Positions 25,460 to 32,962 of a stretch of DNA of 59,363 bases are shown here, in pieces. Source of the DNA: Maricaulis sp. (GTDB lineage: Bacteria; Pseudomonadota; Alphaproteobacteria; Caulobacterales; Maricaulaceae); the NCBI GenBank assembly GCA_029251785.1, contig JAQXCQ010000187.1, positions 1 to 59,363 of the forward strand. Reading direction: 5' to 3'. The translations under genes and the position numbers were made by a program. Every line of letters begins with the position of its first letter. The stretch's first letter is position 1. The notes beneath the pieces are model-generated. The model saw nothing but the letters and a program-made list of their open reading frames with translations. It was not told where the DNA came from and did not search any database.

Positions 25460-27361
25460 ATGCCTGATGGTTCCCAAACGCTCGAAATGGACCGTGTTGC
25501 GACACAGAAAACGACGCCGATTGCCCCGGTCACCATCGATGTTGAGCATGCGATAGACGAATATCTTGGCAAGCTCGACTGGCGCGTGAAGGCGAATGCA
25601 AACCAGGGCTATTCCCTTGGCGGGCTAATCCTCAATACGTCGGGCAAGGTGACGGCAAATTATTGGCTCTCCCATGTTTATTCGGCGGCGATTGGCCTGG
25701 CGCATCGCGAGGGCGATCTGCACATCCACGATTTGGACATGCTGGCCGGCTATTGCGCCGGCTGGTCGCTGCGACAGCTGCTCAATGAAGGTTTTAATGG
25801 CGTGCCTGGAAAGATCGAAGCCGCTCCGCCGAAACATTTCACCAGTGCCCTGGGCCAGGTCGTCAACTTCCTCGGCGCGCTCCAAAACGAATGGGCGGGC
25901 GCGCAGGCCTTTTCATCCTTTGATACCTATTTGGCACCCTTCCTCAAACAGGATTCTTTGACTGATGATGTGCTGGTCCAGGCAATGCAGGAATTTGTCT
26001 TCAACCTGAATGTCCCCTCTCGTTGGGGCACCCAGACGCCTTTCACCAATCTGACGTTTGACTGGGTGTGCCCGGAGGACATTGCCGGCGACACGCCTTT
26101 GATTGGAGGCGAGGAGGTCGACTTTACCTATGCCGATTGCCAGGCCGAGATGGATCGGATTAATCGTGCCTTCATCGAAGTGATGACACGCGGTGATGCG
26201 AAGGGCCGTGTGTTCACCTTCCCTATCCCGACCTACAACATCACCAAGGATTTTCCCTGGGAGTCGGAGAATGCCACCCTACTCTTCGATATGACGGCCA
26301 AATATGGGCTGCCGTATTTTCAGAATTTCATCAATTCCGAGCTCGAACCCAATCAGATCCGCTCTATGTGCTGCCGCCTACAGCTGGACCTGCGAGAGCT
26401 GCTCAAGCGCGGCAATGGCTTGTTTGGTTCGGCGGAGCAAACCGGTTCGCTGGGTGTGGTGACGATCAATTGCGCCCGCCTGGGTCATCGATTTGCTGGC
26501 GATGAGGCGGCGCTGCTGGCCGAGCTGGATCGTCTAATTCTGCTGGCCCGGGACAGTCTGGAGATCAAGCGAGCGCTGATCCAGCGCCTGATGGATCAGG
26601 GGCTCTATCCCTATACCAAGCGCTATCTGGGCACTTTGCGAAACCATTTTTCGACGCTGGGCGTGAATGGCGTGAATGAAATGATCCGCAATTTCACTGG
26701 TGACGCGGACAACATCACGACGCCGGCCGGCGAAGCGATGGCGACACGCCTGCTCGATCATGTGCGCGCCCGCATGCTGGAATTCCAGGACCAGACCGGC
26801 CACATGTATAATCTGGAGGCGACTCCGGCGGAGGGCACCACCTATCGGTTTGCCAAGGAAGATAAAAAGCGCTTCCCAGATATCCTGCAGGCTGGGTGCG
26901 AGGAGGCTCCGTATTACACAAATTCCTCCCAGCTGCCGGTCGGCTTTACCAGCGATCCCTTCGAGGCGCTGGAGCGGCAGGACAAGCTGCAAACTAAATA
27001 TACCGGTGGCACGGTCCTGCACCTCTATATGAATGAGCGTGTCTCAAGCGCGAAGGCTTGCGCTGATCTGGTGCGCCGGTCTCTCACCCGATTTGAGCTG
27101 CCCTATATCACCATCACACCCACATTCTCGATCTGCCCCAAGCATGGCTATCTCGCCGGGGAGCATCATCACTGTCCGACCTGTGATGATGAGGCGAAGA
27201 CCGCTGGCACCTTTGATCAAGTTAGGCGTCAGCCCTGTGAGGTATGGACGCGTGTTATGGGCTATCATCGCCCGGTCTCAGCCTTTAACCCGGGCAAGCA
27301 ATCGGAGCATTTCGAACGTCAGCACTTTTTGGAGGATAAGGCCCGCAATGTCGCGGCCTGA
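25460..27361 (+). CDS. nrdD: NrdD, anaerobic ribonucleoside-triphosphate reductase
   Basis: A 633-residue class III ribonucleotide reductase making dNTPs in the absence of oxygen. DWRVKANANQGYSLGGL and GDLHIHDLDMLAGYC open the catalytic core. The zinc-ribbon-like CPKHGYLAGEHHHCPTC precedes the glycyl-radical site RVMGYHRP (Gly601, 32 residues from the C terminus). The ATG at 25460 follows GAGGAG by 6 nt. From this start there is almost no room for an N-terminal ATP-cone, so activity control may differ from long NrdD enzymes. The partner activase nrdG overlaps its end. Confidence 0.96.
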   Translation: MPDGSQTLEMDRVATQKTTPIAPVTIDVEHAIDEYLGKLDWRVKANANQGYSLGGLILNTSGKVTANYWLSHVYSAAIGLAHREGDLHIHDLDMLAGYCAGWSLRQLLNEGFNGVPGKIEAAPPKHFTSALGQVVNFLGALQNEWAGAQAFSSFDTYLAPFLKQDSLTDDVLVQAMQEFVFNLNVPSRWGTQTPFTNLTFDWVCPEDIAGDTPLIGGEEVDFTYADCQAEMDRINRAFIEVMTRGDAKGRVFTFPIPTYNITKDFPWESENATLLFDMTAKYGLPYFQNFINSELEPNQIRSMCCRLQLDLRELLKRGNGLFGSAEQTGSLGVVTINCARLGHRFAGDEAALLAELDRLILLARDSLEIKRALIQRLMDQGLYPYTKRYLGTLRNHFSTLGVNGVNEMIRNFTGDADNITTPAGEAMATRLLDHVRARMLEFQDQTGHMYNLEATPAEGTTYRFAKEDKKRFPDILQAGCEEAPYYTNSSQLPVGFTSDPFEALERQDKLQTKYTGGTVLHLYMNERVSSAKACADLVRRSLTRFELPYITITPTFSICPKHGYLAGEHHHCPTCDDEAKTAGTFDQVRRQPCEVWTRVMGYHRPVSAFNPGKQSEHFERQHFLEDKARNVAA

Positions 27362-28055
27362 ACCGGACATATCCCTGCGAGTAGGAGGCTTTGAACCCTT
27401 CAGCTCGCTGGACTATCCCGGTCACCTGGCTGCGGTGATTTTTTGTCAGGGTTGCCCGTTGCGATGTCAGTATTGTCACAACAAAGATTTGCTTTCGGTG
27501 CAGCGGGAAGGCTTGGTCAGCTGGCACGCGATTGCGACCCATTTACACACGCGTAGAGGTTTGTTGGATGGTGTGGTGTTTTCCGGTGGCGAACCGCTGA
27601 TGCAATCTGCCGTCACTGACGCCATCAATGAGGTGCGTCGTCTGGGTTATTCCATCGCTCTTCATACCGCTGGATGCACGCCTCGTCGGCTCGAAGGCGT
27701 GCTCGATCAACTTGATTGGGTGGGCCTGGATATCAAGGCACTCCCGGATGAATATGGCCCGCTGACCGGCATCTCTGCTGCAGGTAACAAAGCCTGGAAA
27801 TCACTTGAGCTCATGATTGAATCCGGGATCGAACACGAAGTTCGCACGACCATTTGGCCGTCACTGCTTGATCCGAACCGATTGCTTACGATCGCACGAA
27901 AATTAAGCGATACAGGCGCGCGCCGCTGGGTACTGCAGGAAGCGCGCGATCCCGTGACACGTCTACCGGTGGACGCGGCGGCTATCCGCGATACCGCATT
28001 GCATGCGGAGCTGGCTGCAAAATTCGAAACCTTTGAAGTCCGGCGCGCGGCATAG
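27348..28055 (+). CDS. nrdG: NrdG-type radical-SAM activase of NrdD
   Basis: A 235-residue radical-SAM protein that installs the glycyl radical on NrdD. The cluster motif is CQGCPLRCQYC (C-x3-C-x2-C within it), preceded by FEPFSSLDYPGHLAAVIF and followed by VVFSGGEPLMQ. The ATG at 27348 lies inside the end of nrdD (14 nt overlap), 12 nt behind GGAGG. The form resembles the longer anaerobic activases (NrdG2/PflA-like), but the context settles the role. Confidence 0.93.
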   Translation: MSRPEPDISLRVGGFEPFSSLDYPGHLAAVIFCQGCPLRCQYCHNKDLLSVQREGLVSWHAIATHLHTRRGLLDGVVFSGGEPLMQSAVTDAINEVRRLGYSIALHTAGCTPRRLEGVLDQLDWVGLDIKALPDEYGPLTGISAAGNKAWKSLELMIESGIEHEVRTTIWPSLLDPNRLLTIARKLSDTGARRWVLQEARDPVTRLPVDAAAIRDTALHAELAAKFETFEVRRAA

Positions 28056-28057
28056 GA

Positions 28058-28086
28058 TACCGGATTTAATAACATTATTTCCGGTA
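28058..28086 (+). terminator. Possible weak terminator after nrdDG
   Basis: TACCGGA and TCCGGTA form a perfect 7-bp stem around a 15-nt AT-rich loop just after the nrdG stop. No T-run follows, so it is a tentative call. Confidence 0.3.
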
Positions 28087-28201
28087 GCTAACTAAATCGT
28101 CCTCGCTCAAAATCTCGCACCCAACCTCTGTCGCATCTGACCGATACACAGCGATAAGGCCGGCCGCAAAGAAAGCCGAACATCCGATGGCCGGTCGGAC
28201 A

Positions 28202-29167
28202 CTATTGCTCCGTTTGTACGCAAACAGGGTTGGAGTATTCAGAGAAAAAATCGCCGCGATATGCCCGTAATCGATAGCAATAAGCGGTATTGGGTGTCAG
28301 GCCATCATCACCATCGCTACGCCATCCCGTGCCCTCAACCCGACTTGTCACACGCTCTTCAACATTGAAGACGTGTTGCCAATTATAATTGATACCGCCA
28401 CGCTCCGCTGACGGCATCCCACGCTCCACCGAAATGCCATGTTCAAAGGCGGCATTATCCATCCAGATCAAGGCCAGCGATGTGCGTTGAAGGTCGCGTA
28501 CTCTTAGTTCTGATGGTGGAGCAAGTCGGCCACGTCTGGCGCGTACAATTTCGTTTCGGCGGGCCTCTTCACTCGCGCGTTGGGACGCCCTTGCTTCGTT
28601 GCGCAGCGCACGTGCTGATTCCGATGACAAGCGCGTACCACGATTATTGGGTGCAACGATATTGTTTGGGGCCACAATGTCGTTTTCGCCTATTGATGAT
28701 TGATTGCTGCTCCCGTCGGTGATCCGCTCGATTGCGATCGGTGAGCCCCGGCGAGCGGGCACAACCTCATTGCCGCGGCGACCGGCCCGAGCGGGGGTAG
28801 TGTCCGACGGCGCCATAGTGGTGCTGGACGGCTGCATCTCCTGCCTCCATCCAAACTCATCATCTTCGAGTTGGCTCCAATCGCAACTGCAATTACGAAA
28901 GCCCGGCGTACAAGTCATATCCGGTACACTCGTCCCATCCTCCGGCAGAGTCTTGGTTGCGCAAACACCGCTATCATGCAGGCTCATGCAATCGTCAAAA
29001 CCCACGCAAGAGCATGAAGGCGATTGTCCGGGGTTGTTTGTGCATGTGTAGTCAAGGGCACCACTTCCGCCGCCAATAGGCGTGCCTCCCGTGCTTGCCT
29101 GCAACGCATAGCTTTGGCCAAAACTCATGAGGAACGCCCAACTAATTACAAAAACTAGAAGCTTCAT
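28202..29167 (-). CDS. Exported cysteine-rich protein with C-terminal fibronectin type III domain
   Basis: A 321-residue protein with a signal peptide (residues about 1-21). A cysteine-rich N-terminal part follows (CSCVGFDDC and CTPGFRNCSCDW, eight cysteines in about 80 residues), then a disordered middle rich in Ser, Arg and Asn. The C-terminal domain reads as FnIII: PPSELRVRDLQRTSLALIWMD ending PNTAYCYRLRAYR and YSNPVCVQT. A short internal repeat, IVAPNNIVAPNN, lies in the linker. The start at 29167 begins the signal peptide behind GGAG. The function is unknown; binding at the cell surface is a reasonable guess. Confidence 0.75.
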   Translation of the reverse strand: MKLLVFVISWAFLMSFGQSYALQASTGGTPIGGGSGALDYTCTNNPGQSPSCSCVGFDDCMSLHDSGVCATKTLPEDGTSVPDMTCTPGFRNCSCDWSQLEDDEFGWRQEMQPSSTTMAPSDTTPARAGRRGNEVVPARRGSPIAIERITDGSSNQSSIGENDIVAPNNIVAPNNRGTRLSSESARALRNEARASQRASEEARRNEIVRARRGRLAPPSELRVRDLQRTSLALIWMDNAAFEHGISVERGMPSAERGGINYNWQHVFNVEERVTSRVEGTGWRSDGDDGLTPNTAYCYRLRAYRGDFFSEYSNPVCVQTEQ

Positions 29168-29413
29168 TGGAGTTCTCCATTGGCTTTGAATCTGGCTAGC
29201 CGGGAAATTTCGGTGACGCGGTCGAACCTCCCGACGTGGGAAAATAGGCTGTATTTTCAATAGCCTCTGCGCTCTTCACAAACCTAACTCTTTGTCGCTC
29301 GACAAAATTTTGATCGCGCGCATTGTAGGACGATCCCTCGCCCTTTTGCCAACATTTATTCGAATTCATTGATTCCAGGAAATAATCTTTTACGAAATCT
29401 GATTTCGTATTGC

Positions 29414-30397
29414 CTACCCACCGGTGTGGGCCATGCTCCGAGAGACAGGGTCGCCGACCTCGCCCGGGCGCGTGAAGTCGTGGCGCGCCGGTTTGGTGGC
29501 CATGGCCTGGTCGATCAAGCCATCGACCGCATCCATGCCTCCCGTGCGAAAGGCGTTGCGCAGGTCAAGCTTGCCATTGCGACCCAGGCAGGAGAATAGC
29601 TCGCCAGCGCAGGAGACGCGTATGCGATTGCAGCCGGCGCAGAAGTTATTGGTCAGTGGCGATATAAATCCGAGGCGACCGCCGGTCTCCTTCACGCTGA
29701 CATAGCGGGCAGGACCGCCGGTTGAACCGATCTGATCCGTCAGCGTCCATTGCTGTTCCAATCGCTCACGAACTTCGGTCAGGGGCAGGAATTGGGTATT
29801 CCGGGAGGCGTCGACCTCGCCCATAGGCATGACCTCGATCAGAGTCAGATCCATGGCGCGACCGTGGGCCCATTCGATCAGTTGTGGCAGTTCCCCCTCA
29901 TTGTCGCCCTTAAGGGCAACCGCATTGATCTTCACATTCAACCCTGCGGTCTGGGCTGCATCAATACCGCGGAGGGCGGATTCCAGTGTGCCGCGCCGGG
30001 TCAGCGCCGCGTAGCGGGCCGGATCCAAGGTATCGAGGGAGACATTGATCCGTTTGATGCCCGCCTTCGCCAGGCGGCCTGCGTAACGCGGAAGCATGTT
30101 GGCATTGGTGGTCAGGCAGAGCTCTTCCAGGCCGGCCACACCGATCCGGGCGCCGAGATTATCGATCAGGGACAAAACATCCCGCCGGACCAGCGGCTCA
30201 CCACCCGTCAGCCGAATTTTTGTCACGCCGCGCCGGATAAAGGCGTCACAGATCGTGGTCAATTCTTCCAAACTCAGCAAATCGGCCTTGGGCAAAAATT
30301 TCGGCCGTGCCTTCATGCAATAGACACAGCGCAGATCACATCGATCGGTCACCGACAATCGTAAATAATTGATCGTGCGACCATAATTGTCGACCAT
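29414..30397 (-). CDS. moaA: MoaA, GTP 3',8-cyclase of molybdenum cofactor synthesis
   Basis: A 327-residue radical-SAM enzyme for the first step of molybdopterin synthesis, needed by the nitrate reductase encoded nearby. The N-terminal cluster is C20-x3-C24-x2-C27 and the C-terminal cluster C-x2-C-x13-C (CAGCNRIRVSCAGELFSC). The chain ends in GG, as MoaA requires for activity. I place the start at ATG 30397, just before the conserved NYGRTINYLRLS. GTG 30433 (with AGGA) and TTG 30475 are in frame but overlap the predicted promoter/operator. No other Moco gene is in the window. Confidence 0.94.
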   Translation of the reverse strand: MVDNYGRTINYLRLSVTDRCDLRCVYCMKARPKFLPKADLLSLEELTTICDAFIRRGVTKIRLTGGEPLVRRDVLSLIDNLGARIGVAGLEELCLTTNANMLPRYAGRLAKAGIKRINVSLDTLDPARYAALTRRGTLESALRGIDAAQTAGLNVKINAVALKGDNEGELPQLIEWAHGRAMDLTLIEVMPMGEVDASRNTQFLPLTEVRERLEQQWTLTDQIGSTGGPARYVSVKETGGRLGFISPLTNNFCAGCNRIRVSCAGELFSCLGRNGKLDLRNAFRTGGMDAVDGLIDQAMATKPARHDFTRPGEVGDPVSRSMAHTGG

Positions 30398-30450
30398 AGG
30401 TCGAGTAGCAAAGTCTGATTGTGGCAGGTCCACGACATGATCCTGTCTTG

Positions 30451-30468
30451 AAGGAATAGCTATTCCTT
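30451..30468. promoter_or_regulatory. Perfect 18-bp palindrome upstream of moaA
   Basis: AAGGAATAGCTATTCCTT is a perfect palindrome that directly abuts an FNR-type box and lies where the moaA promoter should be. It looks like an operator for a second dimeric regulator. I do not recognise the owner. Confidence 0.5.
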
Positions 30469-30482
30469 TTGACAAACATCAA
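30469..30482. promoter_or_regulatory. FNR-type box upstream of moaA
   Basis: TTGACAAACATCAA matches TTGAT-N4-ATCAA at 9 of 10 positions. With moaA starting at 30397 it is suitably upstream for activation by the Crp/Fnr regulator encoded next door or by another FNR. Confidence 0.6.
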
Positions 30483-30542
30483 AATTTTCGAGAAAGCCAA
30501 GTGACGAGACGTCGCAGGTTGATTTGTCGCATGGGAAGCTGA

Positions 30543-31241
30543 TCAGCTCGTCATATCGTCGATCAACGGGTCGGGTTTGCAATATGCGACAAGGACGGCG
30601 CGATCGGTGATTTCTATGCGAGGGCCGCTGACGAGGATGCCGTAGGATTGCAGAGCGCTGAAGGCACGGGAGAGGTTTTCCGGGGTCATGCCGAGCATTG
30701 AGGCAAGGACACGTTTGCCGACGGGCAACTCGACCATGTCGGCGCCGTCTGACTTGTCCTGCAGACGGATGATATAATTTCCGACCCGTTCAACGGCGGT
30801 GCGCAATTTGAGATTTTTGGTCGCCTTGACGACGGAGCGATAGCAAGTTGCCAATTCGTCGACGATAGCACGGGAAAACCCGGGATCGATATCCAGAACC
30901 CGGCGCACATCTTCGGACGGAATGAGCAGGACGCGGCTCGCTTTTATGGTGCGACCCGACATGAGATAGCAGGCGGATTTTATTGTCGCTGCGAGCAGGA
31001 ATGTGGAGACCGGCGTAATCATCGCCATTGTGGTCTCGCGATCATTGCCGGTCGAATACAATTCGACCCGACCCTCCAGGACGATGTAGAGAAAATCGGC
31101 GAGATCGCCCTCATTGATCAATTCGACCTGCGCCGGGAAGCGTTGGAGATAGGCGCCCGTTACCAACGAATCGAAGTTTTCCTGCGCCATTGTCGCAAAG
31201 AGCGGCAAGGAACGGATTTGATCTATATCAACTGATTGCAC
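30543..31241 (-). CDS. Crp/Fnr-family transcription regulator without FNR cysteines
   Basis: A 232-residue regulator: a cyclic-nucleotide-binding-like sensor domain (residues about 10-125), a dimerisation helix, and a winged helix-turn-helix. The recognition helix TPENLSRAFSAL carries the E-x2-SR pattern that reads TTGAT half sites. The N terminus lacks the cysteine cluster of oxygen-sensing FNR, so heme or another ligand (as in DNR/NnrR types) is possible. The start is placed at GTG 31241, behind GGGAG; an upstream TTG in frame is unlikely. It is divergent from narK1, and two perfect FNR boxes lie at its 5' end. Confidence 0.9.
   Translation of the reverse strand: MQSVDIDQIRSLPLFATMAQENFDSLVTGAYLQRFPAQVELINEGDLADFLYIVLEGRVELYSTGNDRETTMAMITPVSTFLLAATIKSACYLMSGRTIKASRVLLIPSEDVRRVLDIDPGFSRAIVDELATCYRSVVKATKNLKLRTAVERVGNYIIRLQDKSDGADMVELPVGKRVLASMLGMTPENLSRAFSALQSYGILVSGPRIEITDRAVLVAYCKPDPLIDDMTS
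31218..31231. promoter_or_regulatory. Perfect FNR box overlapping the first codons of the regulator gene
   Basis: TTGATCTATATCAA matches TTGAT-N4-ATCAA at all 10 positions. It covers codons 4-8 of the Crp/Fnr gene as annotated. That position suits autorepression, or service to the divergent nar genes. Confidence 0.7.
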
Positions 31242-31278
31242 GTTATCTCCCGGGGTTGATCCCGATTTACGGCTTCGC

Positions 31279-31292
31279 TTGATCCAGATCAA
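31279..31292. promoter_or_regulatory. Perfect FNR box between the regulator and narK1
   Basis: TTGATCCAGATCAA is a perfect match and sits in a longer 20-bp palindrome (31276-31295). Its centre is 61 bp from that of the other perfect box. It can activate the nar operon rightward or the regulator leftward. Confidence 0.78.
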
Positions 31293-31487
31293 GCGCAAAA
31301 CACCTCACAATCAATTCAAACAAAGACCCACATCAACTGGAGCTCTAATCTAAAACAATCAACACCTTACCAGTGCGCTTGTTTGTCGCGCAGCCCCTTT
31401 TCAAGTTGAGAATGTGACACATGCGGATCTATACAGAAGCTATATTTCCACTGCGCCAATCGGGCGAAACATGGGGGGTCGAGCGAT

Positions 31488-32813
31488 ATGCACGCGCTAG
31501 ACGGAGTGACACGCGGTCAACAAAATCAGGCTCTGGGAATGTCCACGCTGGCATTCACAGTCTGCTTCGCGGTCTGGACGATTTTTTCAATTATCGGTGT
31601 CCAGATCAAACAGGAACTGGGGCTGTCTGAGACCCAATTTGGTCTCCTTGTCGCAACGCCGGTTTTGACCGGTTCCATCAGTCGCATCTTCCTCGGAGTG
31701 ATCTCGGAGCAATATGGCGGCCGGATCATGTTTCCGATCCAGATGGTCACCACGGCACTGGCAACCTTCCTGCTCTCCATGGCTGACAGTTATGAGCTCT
31801 TCCTGCTCGCTGCTCTGGGCGTTGGCCTGGCCGGCGGCTCTTTCATCATTGGCATCGCCTACGTTTCTCGCTGGTACGAGTCGAAGGATCAGGGCACCGC
31901 ACTTGGCATTTTTGGTGCCGGCAATCTGGGGGCAGCGGTTACCAACTTTGGTGCACCCTTCCTGGTCGTCGCCTATGGCTGGCAGCAAACCGCGCAAATT
32001 TATGCCGTTGCGCTGCTGGTAATGGCGGCCCTGTTTTGGATCTTCACGAAGAACGACCCGGTACTCGCACAACAAAAGAGTAGCGGCGAAAAGCCGAAAT
32101 CTGCCCTGATGCAACTTGAGCCTCTCAAGGATCCACAGGTCTGGCGATTTGCTGTCTACTACTTCTTTGTATTTGGTGCCTTTGTCGCGCTCGCTTCCTG
32201 GTTGCCGCGCTACTATGTCGGCGCCTACGGCCTATCCCTCCAGACCGCCGGCATGCTCGCAGCAGCCTACTCTCTTCCGGCATCTATCTTCCGGGCCCTA
32301 GGCGGCTGGATGTCCGACAAATGGGGTGCCCGGTTTGTGATGTACCTGACCTTCGTGGTCTCACTGATTTGCCTCTTCATCCTGAGCTATCCTGAAACCG
32401 CCTACACGGTGGCGGGCATTAATGGCCCAATCGAGTTCAGCTTCGCTATCCAGGTACCCGTGTTTGCCTTTCTGACAGTTGCCCTTGGCTTCGTGATGTC
32501 CCTCGGCAAGGCCGCTGTCTACAAACATATCCCGGTCTATTACCCGCACCATGTGGGGTCTGTCGGTGGGCTCGTCGGCATGATCGGCGGGCTTGGTGGC
32601 TTCGTCCTGCCGATCTCCTTCGGCATCATGAACGACCTGACCGGCGTCTGGACCAGCTGCTTCATGCTGATGTTCGTCATCGTGCTGATTTCCACGCTTT
32701 GGATGCACGTTGCCATCCGCCGGATGGAACGCCGCAAATACCCACAACTCGCCGAAGAAAGACATCTCAGCGATGTGCCAGACGCGCCTGTCCCCGCGTC
32801 CGCCACTCGCTGA
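31488..32813 (+). CDS. narK1: NarK1-type nitrate transporter (MFS)
   Basis: A 441-residue major facilitator protein with twelve hydrophobic segments. The first part (LAFTVCFAVWTIFSIIGVQIKQELGLSE, seen in pieces) and the nitrate signature-like GFGNLGAAV region (here FGAGNLGAAVTNFGAPF) identify the nitrate/nitrite porter family, NarK1 branch, probably a nitrate/proton symporter. It opens the nar operon, 196 bp downstream of a perfect FNR box. The ATG at 31488 has a moderate upstream site; ATG 31539 is possible but would remove the N-terminal tail only. Confidence 0.92.
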   Translation: MHALDGVTRGQQNQALGMSTLAFTVCFAVWTIFSIIGVQIKQELGLSETQFGLLVATPVLTGSISRIFLGVISEQYGGRIMFPIQMVTTALATFLLSMADSYELFLLAALGVGLAGGSFIIGIAYVSRWYESKDQGTALGIFGAGNLGAAVTNFGAPFLVVAYGWQQTAQIYAVALLVMAALFWIFTKNDPVLAQQKSSGEKPKSALMQLEPLKDPQVWRFAVYYFFVFGAFVALASWLPRYYVGAYGLSLQTAGMLAAAYSLPASIFRALGGWMSDKWGARFVMYLTFVVSLICLFILSYPETAYTVAGINGPIEFSFAIQVPVFAFLTVALGFVMSLGKAAVYKHIPVYYPHHVGSVGGLVGMIGGLGGFVLPISFGIMNDLTGVWTSCFMLMFVIVLISTLWMHVAIRRMERRKYPQLAEERHLSDVPDAPVPASATR

Positions 32814-32962
32814 ACCAGGCCGGGCATCATCTGCATTCACCTCTCCCCGGAGTTTGCAGATTGGTGCCCGACCGCCCCGCCTGACGGCCTGCATACACAC
32901 AATCCGACTTTCTCGGACCCGCCATTTCAGAAGACAGAATTTTAGGACCAAGGAGCCTTTTC

